From contig CP188828.1 of assembly GCA_050110875.1 (NCBI GenBank), positions 1,736,001 to 1,800,000 on the forward strand: DNA of 64,000 nucleotides, given 5' to 3'. The notes under the pieces were generated by a model. It saw only the letters and a program-made list of their open reading frames with translations. It had not been told where the DNA came from and searched no databases. The stretch is from Methyloligella sp050110875. Its GTDB lineage: Bacteria; Pseudomonadota; Alphaproteobacteria; Rhizobiales; Methyloligellaceae. Of the stretch, positions 35,420-43,504 are shown in pieces (the stretch's first letter is position 1; each line of letters begins with the position of its first letter). The position numbers and the translations under genes were made by a program.

Positions 35420-36310
35420 ATGCTTATTCGCATAGGCTTTGAGATTATTGTCGAGTGTAGGACTCCGACGCCCCTGCTGCTGGCGCTTTCACCGCATTCG
35501 TCTCGTACCGGCAAGGTCACTGACTCCGACCATGTTCAAACCGAGCCAGAGGTCGAACTCGAAGAATATATCGATCCTTTCGCCAATCGGCGCACTCGTC
35601 TTGTCGCGCCGATTGGCCGTCTCAAGATGTGGTCTGACTGTGTTGTCGAGGATGACGGAGCACTCGATCCGTTCGACTGGAACGCGCGCCAGCACGAAAT
35701 CGTGGACCTGCCGAGCGAAACCCTAACCTATCTGACTGCCAGCCGTTACTGTGAGGTTGACGAACTCATCGATCAGGCTTGGTCGCTATTCGGTGAAACG
35801 CCGCCAGGCTGGGCCCGGGTTCAAGCGATCTGCAACTGGACGCACAATCACCTGACCTTCGGATATCAGTTCGGACGTCCCACAAAGACCGCCCTCGATG
35901 CACTGCAAGAGCGCACTGGCGTGTGCCGCGACTTTGCCCAGCTCGCTATCGGCATGTGCCGAGCCATGAACATACCCGCCCGCTACGCGAGCGGGTATTT
36001 GGGCGACATTGGTGTCCCTCCAACCGGAGCGGGAGATTTTTCGGCTTGGTTTGAGGTTTATCTGGAGAACCGCTGGCATACGTTTGATGCTCGCCATAAC
36101 ACGCCAAGGATCGGTCGTGTGCTGATGGTGCACGGTCGAGATGCCGCTGACGCCGCTATGATCACCTCATTCGGCAGCTACAATCTGGACTTCTTCCGCG
36201 TTTGGACGAATGAAGTGGTCCCGTCAGCATCCGACCAGGGCCTCCTTCACCTTCTTCAAATCCCTCCAGAGGGGGCAGCCCTGACCTTAGCGCCCACTGC
36301 GATTCAGTGA
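35420..36310 (+). CDS. Second transglutaminase-like protein, catalytic His replaced by Ser
   Basis: The 296-residue protein has the family's N-terminal domain and core. The nucleophile is present in TGVCRDFAQLAIGM and the Asp in HTFDARHN. The segment that normally reads DFHAWFE is DFSAWFE here (36036-36056), so the catalytic His position is Ser. It may therefore be inactive, or use a different residue. The unusual N-terminal 60 residues (LLLALSPHSSRT) resemble the usual domain only in part. It diverges from the intact paralogue, with 137 bases between starts. Confidence 0.85.
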   Translation: MLIRIGFEIIVECRTPTPLLLALSPHSSRTGKVTDSDHVQTEPEVELEEYIDPFANRRTRLVAPIGRLKMWSDCVVEDDGALDPFDWNARQHEIVDLPSETLTYLTASRYCEVDELIDQAWSLFGETPPGWARVQAICNWTHNHLTFGYQFGRPTKTALDALQERTGVCRDFAQLAIGMCRAMNIPARYASGYLGDIGVPPTGAGDFSAWFEVYLENRWHTFDARHNTPRIGRVLMVHGRDAADAAMITSFGSYNLDFFRVWTNEVVPSASDQGLLHLLQIPPEGAALTLAPTAIQ

Positions 36311-36554
36311 CTCTTATGCCTCGGTGGGTGAAAATTTTTTTCACAATAGGAGCTGCATATCGGGAGAGAGTCAGCAGCCTGAATGGACAGCCGGCTACTG
36401 CGCAATTTGACGGAGTCGATCAAGAGGCTTTCGGGCCGTCGTCACCTTGCGAGCAGGCATTCGAACAACCGATCGCACATAGAGCTGCAGGATACCCTGA
36501 GCGTCGGCACCGTCGCCTCGGCTGTGGCTACGACGATAACCCCATCGAATTACT
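36311..36554. other. Intergenic, no gene seen
   Basis: Several overlapping frames cross this stretch, but none has a ribosome-binding site or protein-like composition. It separates two convergent genes. Confidence 0.4.
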
Positions 36555-36770
36555 TCAGTCCTTTGACAGGTGCCGCTTCGACTCGAGTGCTTCATCGAGA
36601 GCCTTTGCCAGGGCTTGTGCCTTGAAAATTGCTTCCTGATGCTTCTCCGCATCGGAGTGACGCGTGCCAGTTTCAACGGTCACCATGCACCGGATCGAGT
36701 CATTGCCTTGTGACAGTACGACCGAGAATTGATCGGTCTGGCCGTTGCGGATGACCTCTATCTTTTCCAT
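36555..36770 (-). CDS. Small hypothetical protein, 71 residues
   Basis: An ATG at 36770 preceded by GGAGG opens a 71-residue product (MEKIEVIRNGQTDQFSV, then MVTVETGTRHSDAEKHQ and a C-terminal Ala/Lys-rich helix). It has no signal peptide or membrane segment. The frame is open further upstream, but that part is not protein-like. The layout, a short beta region then a long helix, is plausible for a small soluble protein of unknown function. Confidence 0.6.
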   Translation of the reverse strand: MEKIEVIRNGQTDQFSVVLSQGNDSIRCMVTVETGTRHSDAEKHQEAIFKAQALAKALDEALESKRHLSKD

Positions 36771-37273
36771 TCCGCCTCCATGCGGGTAAAAGCTTAACGG
36801 GGTTTGGGGCACTGCGCGACAGTTAGTTCTGCATTCGGTTGTCGATGAAGAACCCAGTCGAGCAGACCACCGCGGCGTTCGCCAAGGCCGTGCGCTGTTC
36901 GCCGCTTTGACATTCTCTGTTCGGGTCAGAATTTCCCTGTTCCGTGCGTAGGGAAACGGTCGAGAAAAATGCATATTTTCAGCAAGTTAGTGCAAGGCAC
37001 ACGTCTGGTTCGGCGGAAATTCCCTGTATTTTCCCAATGAACAGCGAAATTCTCTGCAGAGACAGGTTCGCTCCTGTCTGCCAGCACAGCCACCAAGTCT
37101 GGCTGTCTCCCATTCTCTGCGTCTCAGCCCTGACCGAGCGCCGAAAGGCCGGCCGTTCCGCCACTTCCTGGCGGTCCGCAGGCCCACCCCGTCACAAGAG
37201 AAAACGCTGCATCCGCGGACGGCCAAAATCCGGGTGAGTTTTCTCCGCGCGTGACTTTCGTGTGGTCACGGTT
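36771..37273. other. Gene-free stretch between the small protein and the methyltransferase remnant
   Basis: No frame is convincing. Given the decayed methyltransferase segment next to it, this may be eroded accessory DNA. Confidence 0.4.
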
Positions 37274-37483
37274 TGCCGCCGCGGCGCGAACAGTCCTTTA
37301 TGGCGTCGGCCACCATCGCGACCGGCTTGACCGTCAGATGAAGCGCCAGCTCCTGCTGCGCCTCCTTCGTCGATGAGCTAATCCCGCGGTAGTTCCAGAC
37401 ATTGGTGCGTTATCCTGGGGCGCTGGTCCGGTTTCAGAGGTGTCGAGGAGCAAGTCGATCTCCGCGACGGAGAAGCCGGTATG
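37274..37483 (-). pseudogene. Decayed, internally deleted copy of the ParB-methyltransferase gene
   Basis: Bases 37274-37409 align to 2064-2199 of the methyltransferase gene with about nine substitutions. Bases 37410-37483 align to about 2740-2813 with more differences. Both pieces are on the same strand and in the same order. The 540 or so intervening bases, which encode the catalytic DPPY motif and its surroundings, are missing. The divergence shows it came from a related but different cassette, so a second phage-type element once sat here. Confidence 0.88.
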
Positions 37484-37492
37484 ACCGGTCCA

Positions 37493-38404
37493 TTACGGAG
37501 CAAGCCAAGGCGGCGCGGTTCCGAAAGCATCTGCCAAGTAGTCGACCAATGTGCGGAGCTTCATCGGCATCGGCTTGACCGGCGGCCATACGACTGAGAT
37601 CGGCAGCGAAACGGGCGTAAGATGTTCGACAAGTCGCACCAGGCGTCCGTCGGTCAGCGCATTGTGTGCGATGAATAAAGGAAGGATCGCCACGCCGAGG
37701 CCGGCGGTCGCCATATCGCACATCGCCACCCCATTATTGACCGACAGCCTCCCCTGCATAGGCACGCTGACAACGTCGCCCTTATCGTCCCGGAATTGCC
37801 AGAGCTGCGGGGACGGGACGTTGAGATAGCCGATGGAGGGATGCTCGACGAGGTCGACAAGATCGGTCGGGGCGCCGCGCCGTGCAATGTATTCCGGACT
37901 CGCGCACACGACGCGGGGATCCTCGCAGAGCTTGCGCACGATCAGGCCGGAATCGGTGAGCTGGCCGATACGGATCGCTAGATCGAACCGCCCACGCCCG
38001 AGGTCGAGGATGCGGTCGTCGAAGTCGATCACGATTTCAAGATCCGGATGGCGGTGTGCGAATTCGGCCATTGCGGGGCTGAGATGGCGAACGCCAAAGG
38101 TCATCGGCGCGGTGATCGAAAGGACGCCCCGGAGCCCCGCCATTCCCCAGGCGGCGCTTTCCAGCGCGTGGGTCATCTCGGCCAAGGCCGGCCTCAGGCG
38201 GGCGGCGAGCTCCTCTGCGGTGTCGGTCGGCGTGATCCGTCCGGCATGACGCTGGAACAGCGCCGCTCCGATCGACGCCTCCAAGGTAGAGATACGCTTG
38301 CTGACGACGGATTTCGACAGGTTGGCGCGCGCCGCCGCGCCGGAAACCGTGCCGGCTTCCATTACGTTGAGGAAGGTTCGGATCTCTTCGACAGTCCACT
38401 TCAT
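37493..38404 (-). CDS. LysR family regulator of the electrophile-response island
   Basis: The 303-residue protein has an N-terminal winged helix (TVEEIRTFLNVMEAGTVSGAAARANLSKSVVSKRISTLE) and a LysR effector domain. The ATG at 38404 follows an AGGG site; the frame extends to 38446 without one. It is transcribed away from the dioxygenase-antiporter-reductase operon, the classical arrangement for a LysR regulator of its neighbours. The effector is probably an aromatic or quinone-like compound (inference). Confidence 0.9.
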   Translation of the reverse strand: MKWTVEEIRTFLNVMEAGTVSGAAARANLSKSVVSKRISTLEASIGAALFQRHAGRITPTDTAEELAARLRPALAEMTHALESAAWGMAGLRGVLSITAPMTFGVRHLSPAMAEFAHRHPDLEIVIDFDDRILDLGRGRFDLAIRIGQLTDSGLIVRKLCEDPRVVCASPEYIARRGAPTDLVDLVEHPSIGYLNVPSPQLWQFRDDKGDVVSVPMQGRLSVNNGVAMCDMATAGLGVAILPLFIAHNALTDGRLVRLVEHLTPVSLPISVVWPPVKPMPMKLRTLVDYLADAFGTAPPWLAP

Positions 38405-38446
38405 GATCGCCCTGATTCCGCGAAAAACCAACGCACTATAGCTCAC

Positions 38447-38526
38447 CGTTCGCGGTTTTCGAACGCCGGGTCAGGCTGCCGTGGTCTGACGTTTGAAGGC
38501 GGGTATCCCGATAGTGGTGTTCGAAC
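38447..38526. promoter_or_regulatory. Divergent promoter with GTTCG/CGAAC symmetric sites
   Basis: Perfect arms CGTTCG (38447-38452) and CGAACG (38460-38465) flank 7 bases near the LysR start. The palindrome GTTCGAAC (38519-38526) lies 16 bases before the dioxygenase start. The same half-site in both places suggests paired operators for the LysR protein. The symmetry is seen; the role is inferred. Confidence 0.45.
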
Positions 38527-38541
38527 GACATGGAGGGTCAC

Positions 38542-39489
38542 ATGCAGCTGACTGGAATCCATCATCTGACGGCGATCACCGCGAACGCACCAGATAACAA
38601 GCGCTTCTATACGGACATGCTAGGCCTGCGGCTGGTCAAGAAAACCGTCAACCAGGACGACACGAGCGCCTATCATCTATTCTACGCTGACGGCGAGGCG
38701 ACGCCCGGCACCGATCTCACCTTCTTCGACTGGCCGGCGGCACCGGAACGGCGCGGCACCAATTCGATCAGCCGTACGGGTTTGCGTGTCTCAGGCGAGA
38801 AGGCTCTGGAATATTGGGCTGGCCGCCTCAGGGGCAACGGTGTGGCGACCGGCGAGATCGCGACCTTGGATGGACGCGCCGGCCTCGACTTCGAGGATGC
38901 CGAGGGCCAACGCTTTCGGCTCGTCGACGACGGCGGGACGGGTGCGGCGCATCCCTGGGATCGAAGCCCGGTTCCCGCCGACCATCAGATCAGGGGGCTC
39001 GGCCCGATCACCATCTCGGTCACGAACTTCGATGCCGTCGGGACGAGCCTGACGCGCGTCCTCAATATGCAGGAGGTCCGCGACTACGCCTCGCCGGATG
39101 GCGAGGGACATGTCCATGTCTTCAGTATGGGGGAGGGCGGTCCGGCGGCCGAGCTGCACGTCGCGGTGCAGCCCAATCTTCCCATAGCCCGCCAGGGTGC
39201 CGGGGCAGTCCACCATGTGGCTTTTCGCACCCCTGACGTGTCGGCCATACATGACTGGGCGGCACGGCTTTCGGAGTATCGCATTCCCAGCTCCGGCGAG
39301 GTGGAGCGCTTCTATTTCCGCTCGCTCTACTTCCGGGAGCCAAACGGGATCCTGTTCGAGATCGCGACCGATGGGCCGGGCTTTGCCGTGGACGAGCAGC
39401 TCGAGAGCCTCGGCGAACAACTGTCCTTGCCGCCCTTCCTCGAGGGAAGGCGGGCGTCGATCGAAGCGGGCTTGAAGCCGCTGGATTAA
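38542..39489 (+). CDS. Ring-cleaving (VOC-fold) dioxygenase, MhqO-like
   Basis: The 315-residue product has two vicinal-oxygen-chelate modules: LTGIHHLTAITANAPDNKRFY with TDMLGLRLVKKTVNQDD (about 1-45), and ITISVTNFDAVGTSLTRVL to VHHVAFRTPDV and FEIATDGPGFAVDE. Metal ligands should be the His of GIHHLT, the His of VHHVAF and the Glu of LFEIATD. It should cleave hydroquinones or catechols and so remove toxic quinones, as MhqO and LinE do. The ATG at 38542 is preferred because GGAGGG lies between it and an earlier ATG at 38530. First gene of the plus-strand operon. Confidence 0.9.
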   Translation: MQLTGIHHLTAITANAPDNKRFYTDMLGLRLVKKTVNQDDTSAYHLFYADGEATPGTDLTFFDWPAAPERRGTNSISRTGLRVSGEKALEYWAGRLRGNGVATGEIATLDGRAGLDFEDAEGQRFRLVDDGGTGAAHPWDRSPVPADHQIRGLGPITISVTNFDAVGTSLTRVLNMQEVRDYASPDGEGHVHVFSMGEGGPAAELHVAVQPNLPIARQGAGAVHHVAFRTPDVSAIHDWAARLSEYRIPSSGEVERFYFRSLYFREPNGILFEIATDGPGFAVDEQLESLGEQLSLPPFLEGRRASIEAGLKPLD

Positions 39490-39567
39490 ACATCTCCCCG
39501 GACATTCGTGCTGAGGACTTCCTATAGTGCTGTGGTTTTCAAGGGCAGCATCGCGAAGGGGCAGACA

Positions 39568-41358
39568 ATGGCAGATGCAGGTTTTAGCGAGACGCTCGGT
39601 CCGGCGGTAGTCCTCTTGGGCTCCGCCGTGGTCGCGGTTCCGCTTTTCCGCAAGCTCGGGCTCGGGTCGATATTGGGCTATTTCGCCGGTGGCCTGCTCG
39701 TTGGGCCATCCGTGCTCGGCATATTCACCGAACCTTCGACCATCCTTCATCTGGCCGAGCTCGGTGTGGTGATGTTCCTGTTTCTGATCGGCGTCGAGAT
39801 GCGTCCGCAAAAGCTCTGGGCCCTGCGTGCGCAGATTTTTGGGCTCGGCCTAGCCCAGGTTCTGACTTGCATCGCCTTACTGACGGGCGCCGGGATACTC
39901 CTCGGCCTGCCACCAGCTGCAGCGTTCATCGCCGGGTCCGGTTTCGTGCTGTCGTCGACGGCGGTCATCATGTCGATGCTCAAAGAGCGCGGGGAGATCG
40001 CAAGCCACCAAGGGCAGCAGGCGGTCTCGATCCTGCTCCTTGAGGATCTGATGATCGTGCCGCTTCTCGCAATCGTCGCGTATATGGGCGCGCTGACCGA
40101 GGGCGGTGAGACGGGCGGGGCCGGCCTGAGCAGCGTCCTCGTCGCGCTCGGGGCGATCGCGTTGGTGATCGCCGCCGGGCGCTGGCTGCTCGATCCGTTT
40201 TTCGCTCTGCTCGCCCGGGCCCGCAACACGGAGGTGCTGACCGCCGGCGCTCTGCTGGTCGTTCTGGGGTCCGCCCTTCTCATGGAGCTAAGCGGCCTGT
40301 CGATGGCGATGGGCGCCTTCCTCGCCGGCGTGATGCTGTCGGGATCGAGCTACCGCCACCAGATCGAGACCGACATCGAGCCCTTCAAGGGACTGCTGAT
40401 GGGGCTGTTCTTCCTGGCAGTCGGCATGTCGCTCGACCTTTCGGTCATCGCCACGGATTGGCGGACGATCCTGGCGCTGCTCGCTGCCTTTATCGTCGTG
40501 AAGGCGATCGGCATCTATGGCGTGGCGCGCATTTTCGGGGCGACCAACATCCAGGCGCTCCGCCGCGTCTCGCAGTTTGCGCAAGGCGGCGAGTTCGCAT
40601 TCGTGCTCTATACCGCCGCTGCGGGTGAGGGAGTCATCGGGGCGGAGCAGAATGCCGTCTTCTCCAGCGTCATCATCCTGTCCATGGCCCTCACGCCCCT
40701 CATTCTCCTCATCGCCGATCGTTGGCTGAAGGACGAGCCCGCCTCGATGGAAGGAATAGAGGCGGCCGACGGCTTGAAGGGCCGGGTGCTGATGATCGGG
40801 TTCGGCCGCTTCGGACAGATCGCCTCCCAACTGCTGCTCGCACAAGGCATGGAGATTTCGCTCATCGACAACGATCCGGACCGTATCCGGGAGGCCGAAC
40901 GCTTCGGCTTCAAGGTCTATTTCGGCGACGGCGGACGGCTCGACATCCTGCGCCAATCCGGCGCCGAGACCACGGACATGGTCATGGTCTGCGTCGACGA
41001 TCCCAACGTCACCGATCGCATCGTCGAACTGGTGAGCGAGCATTTTCCATCCTGCCGCCTGCTCGTGCGCTCCTACGACCGCGGCCATTCGATCAGGCTG
41101 CGGGAGGCCGATGTCGACTTCGAGATCCGTGAGACCTTCGAATCCGCATTGGTGTTCGGCGGCGCGGGGCTGCAAGCGCTGGGCATGACGGCGTTCGACG
41201 CGAGCGAGGTCATCGAAGAGATCCGCCGGCGCGACATGGAGCGCCTCGAGCTGCAGGTGCAAGAGGGGTTCTGGGCCGGGGGCGAAAGGCTGCATGTCAC
41301 GCCCAGCCCGACACCGCTCATCCCGGCGCGCGACGTGGAAGCCGGCCCCCAAGCATGA
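39568..41358 (+). CDS. Kef-type K+/H+ antiporter (CPA2 family) with RCK domain
   Basis: The 596-residue membrane protein has about 12-13 helices of the CPA2 exchanger fold (about 5-385) and a C-terminal RCK/TrkA-N NAD-binding domain (GRVLMIGFGRFGQIASQLLL, GDGGRLDILRQSGAETTD). It resembles KefB/KefC, whose opening by glutathione adducts acidifies the cytoplasm and protects from electrophiles. The ATG at 39568 follows GGGG. The FMN reductase gene starts 11 bases after its stop, as Kef ancillary reductases do. Confidence 0.9.
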   Translation: MADAGFSETLGPAVVLLGSAVVAVPLFRKLGLGSILGYFAGGLLVGPSVLGIFTEPSTILHLAELGVVMFLFLIGVEMRPQKLWALRAQIFGLGLAQVLTCIALLTGAGILLGLPPAAAFIAGSGFVLSSTAVIMSMLKERGEIASHQGQQAVSILLLEDLMIVPLLAIVAYMGALTEGGETGGAGLSSVLVALGAIALVIAAGRWLLDPFFALLARARNTEVLTAGALLVVLGSALLMELSGLSMAMGAFLAGVMLSGSSYRHQIETDIEPFKGLLMGLFFLAVGMSLDLSVIATDWRTILALLAAFIVVKAIGIYGVARIFGATNIQALRRVSQFAQGGEFAFVLYTAAAGEGVIGAEQNAVFSSVIILSMALTPLILLIADRWLKDEPASMEGIEAADGLKGRVLMIGFGRFGQIASQLLLAQGMEISLIDNDPDRIREAERFGFKVYFGDGGRLDILRQSGAETTDMVMVCVDDPNVTDRIVELVSEHFPSCRLLVRSYDRGHSIRLREADVDFEIRETFESALVFGGAGLQALGMTAFDASEVIEEIRRRDMERLELQVQEGFWAGGERLHVTPSPTPLIPARDVEAGPQA

Positions 41359-41368
41359 GGCGAACGCA

Positions 41369-41929
41369 ATGACCACGATTTTCGGACTGTCGGGCAGCCT
41401 GCGGGCGGCATCGTTCAACGCGGGGCTGCTGCGGGCGGCGGCCGAAGTCGCGCCGGACGGGACGGACGTGATTGTCGGCACGATAAGGGGCGTTCCGCTC
41501 TATGACGGTGATGCGGAGGCGGCGACAGGCATTCCTGCGGACGTGCTGTGGCTCAAGGATCAATTGGCGGCCGCCGACGCGCTGCTCTTGGTCACGCCCG
41601 AATACAACAATGGCATTCCCGGCGTGTTCAAGAATGCCATCGACTGGATGACACGTCCGGCGAGCGACATTTCCGGGCTTTTCGGCGGCAAGCCTGTCGC
41701 GGTGATCGGCGCTTCGCCCGGTGGCTTCGGAACCATCCTTTCGCAGAACCACTGGCTGCCTGTGCTTCGTACGCTGGGCACCGAGCCCTGGTTCGGTGGC
41801 CGGATACTCGTCTCTCGCGTCGGCACCCTTTTCGACGAGAAGGGCAATCTCACCGATGACGCGACCCGCGAAAGCCTGCGGAAGTTTCTGGCAGGCTTCG
41901 TAAGCTTCGTAAGCGCAGAGCGACCGTAG
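41369..41929 (+). CDS. NADPH-dependent FMN reductase / quinone reductase
   Basis: A 186-residue flavodoxin-like protein: FGLSGSLRAASFNAGLLRAA at the start binds the flavin phosphate, and the segment LLVTPEYNNGIPGVFKNAIDW is the FMN-reductase signature. It should reduce quinones by two electrons and, like KefF, may assist the adjacent antiporter; its sequence type is the YieF/ChrR group rather than KefF itself. The ATG at 41369 has GAGG upstream. Confidence 0.9.
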   Translation: MTTIFGLSGSLRAASFNAGLLRAAAEVAPDGTDVIVGTIRGVPLYDGDAEAATGIPADVLWLKDQLAAADALLLVTPEYNNGIPGVFKNAIDWMTRPASDISGLFGGKPVAVIGASPGGFGTILSQNHWLPVLRTLGTEPWFGGRILVSRVGTLFDEKGNLTDDATRESLRKFLAGFVSFVSAERP

Positions 41930-41959
41930 AACGGCAGGACAGGGTTCAGGCCGATACAT

Positions 41960-43495
41960 TCAAAGGCTGCGTGATTGCAGCCAGGATTCCGCGGCCGCCA
42001 TGTCCTCCTGGGTGAGTTCATGTCCAGCCTGGATCGAACGGACGTCCAGATTGGCGCCGCCCGACCGCAGCCAGTCCTCAAGTGCCGGAGCATATTGGCC
42101 GTAAGGATCGTGCGATCCGTTCAGCATCAGGATTTCGGTCCCTGTGAGGTTTGTCTCGGGCATCTCCTCAAGCACGGCCATGGGGCGGATCAGGACCGCC
42201 CGGCGGATCACATCTGGATGCAGTGCCATGACGGCGCCGGCGAAGTTCGCGCCGTTCGAGTAGCCGAGGAAGATCATCCGGCTATCATCGAGCCCGTAGC
42301 CCGTCACCGCACCGTCGACGAAGGCTTCGAAAGCTTCGGCCTCGGCGCGGATATCCGCCTGATCGAAGCTGGTCATGCTCAGGCGGCGGAACCACCGCGC
42401 GATTCCCTCCTCATGGCTGCGCCCGCGCACGCCGAGCAGTGTTGCTCGCGGTGCGATCCGGTGTGCCAGGGGCATCAGGTCGGCTTCATTGCCGCCCGTC
42501 CCATGCAGCAGGACGATCACGCTTCCGTCCGGATCTTCCGGCGTATGGAAGCGATGGACGAAAGGCAGGTCTCGCATCGGCAGTCTCTCCTCTCCCGGCA
42601 GGGCGAATTGGGGCAGCATCACGCGCAGATTCTCGGCGCGCTCGGCATCGTGGGGCGGTACGAAAAGGATCTCCCCGAGGCGTTCCAAGGGCTCGTCTAC
42701 GGCGAAGCCCGGCCCGTCGGTCGCCAGCTCCATCAAGGTTCCGCCGGGTTCACGCACATAGAGCGAGGTGAAATACTTCCGGTCGTGGAAGTTGGTGGGC
42801 CTCGCCTCGACCCGTGACAGCTCGGCTTCGGCTTCGCGGACCGCCGCCACATCGGGCGCCCGGAAGGCGACATGATCTGCGGTTCCGGTGCCCGGAGCGC
42901 CGGGCACGTATCCGGTCGCGTCCCGGATGTCGACGGCATCGGTGTCGGACTGCATGCGCCGGGTGCTGCCCGCCACGGAGCCGTGGCGGTACCCGAACCG
43001 GCCGACGAAATCCGCGGTCTCGTCGGGCTTGTCGGTTAGGATGGTAACCGCCCGTACCCGCTGGATCGCGAGGAGCGTATCGCCCCAGGGTTTCGCCGCC
43101 GGAAGGTCCGCCCCGACCAGCTTGACGATCACGCCGTCCGGATCTTTCAGCCGCAGAACGGACTCGCCGAACTCCCGAGCCGGTCCCTCGACCGAGACGC
43201 GATGCTCGATCGCGCGGGTCAGCCAATCGCCGATGCTTGATGCAGGCACGGCGAAGGCGATCTCCGAGACCTGGCCGTTGCCAACCCGTCCGGATGCGCC
43301 GTCCTCCCAGACGAGGAAGGTGACGAGGGAGCCGGGCGATCCTTCGGCGTCGCCGTAGATGAGATGCAGCTGCATGGCGTCCTCGTAGCCGCCGGTCCGC
43401 TTGACCAGGCGCAGGCCGAGGAAGCCCACGTAGAAATCCACATTCTCCTGCACACGGCGGGTGATCAGCGTGACGTGGTGAATGCCGCTGGTCAT
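41960..43495 (-). CDS. Fused ring-cleaving dioxygenase and alpha/beta-hydrolase (MhqO-MhqD-like)
   Basis: The 511-residue protein joins two families usually encoded separately. Residues 1-290 are a two-module VOC dioxygenase (GIHHVTLITRRVQENVDFYVGF, DHVAFRAPDV, LMELATDGPGFAVDE). Residues 310-511 are a carboxylesterase/phospholipase-type hydrolase with VLLHGTGGNEADLMPLAH, the nucleophile elbow LGYSNGANFA, Asp in NGSHDPYG and His in IQAGHELTQED. In Bacillus, mhqO and mhqD are separate genes of a quinone-detoxification operon. The fusion suggests that ring cleavage product is passed to the hydrolase (inference). It is the last gene of the minus-strand half of the island. Confidence 0.88.
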   Translation of the reverse strand: MTSGIHHVTLITRRVQENVDFYVGFLGLRLVKRTGGYEDAMQLHLIYGDAEGSPGSLVTFLVWEDGASGRVGNGQVSEIAFAVPASSIGDWLTRAIEHRVSVEGPAREFGESVLRLKDPDGVIVKLVGADLPAAKPWGDTLLAIQRVRAVTILTDKPDETADFVGRFGYRHGSVAGSTRRMQSDTDAVDIRDATGYVPGAPGTGTADHVAFRAPDVAAVREAEAELSRVEARPTNFHDRKYFTSLYVREPGGTLMELATDGPGFAVDEPLERLGEILFVPPHDAERAENLRVMLPQFALPGEERLPMRDLPFVHRFHTPEDPDGSVIVLLHGTGGNEADLMPLAHRIAPRATLLGVRGRSHEEGIARWFRRLSMTSFDQADIRAEAEAFEAFVDGAVTGYGLDDSRMIFLGYSNGANFAGAVMALHPDVIRRAVLIRPMAVLEEMPETNLTGTEILMLNGSHDPYGQYAPALEDWLRSGGANLDVRSIQAGHELTQEDMAAAESWLQSRSL

Positions 43496-43504
43496 GGCGG
43501 TCGT

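Noticed and set aside
36944..37237. 97-codon plus-strand ORF
   Set aside because: No ribosome-binding site, Arg/Ser/Pro-rich composition and no domain; the region looks eroded.
38791..39810. 339-codon minus-strand ORF
   Set aside because: Antisense to the ring-cleaving dioxygenase and the Kef gene; no domain.
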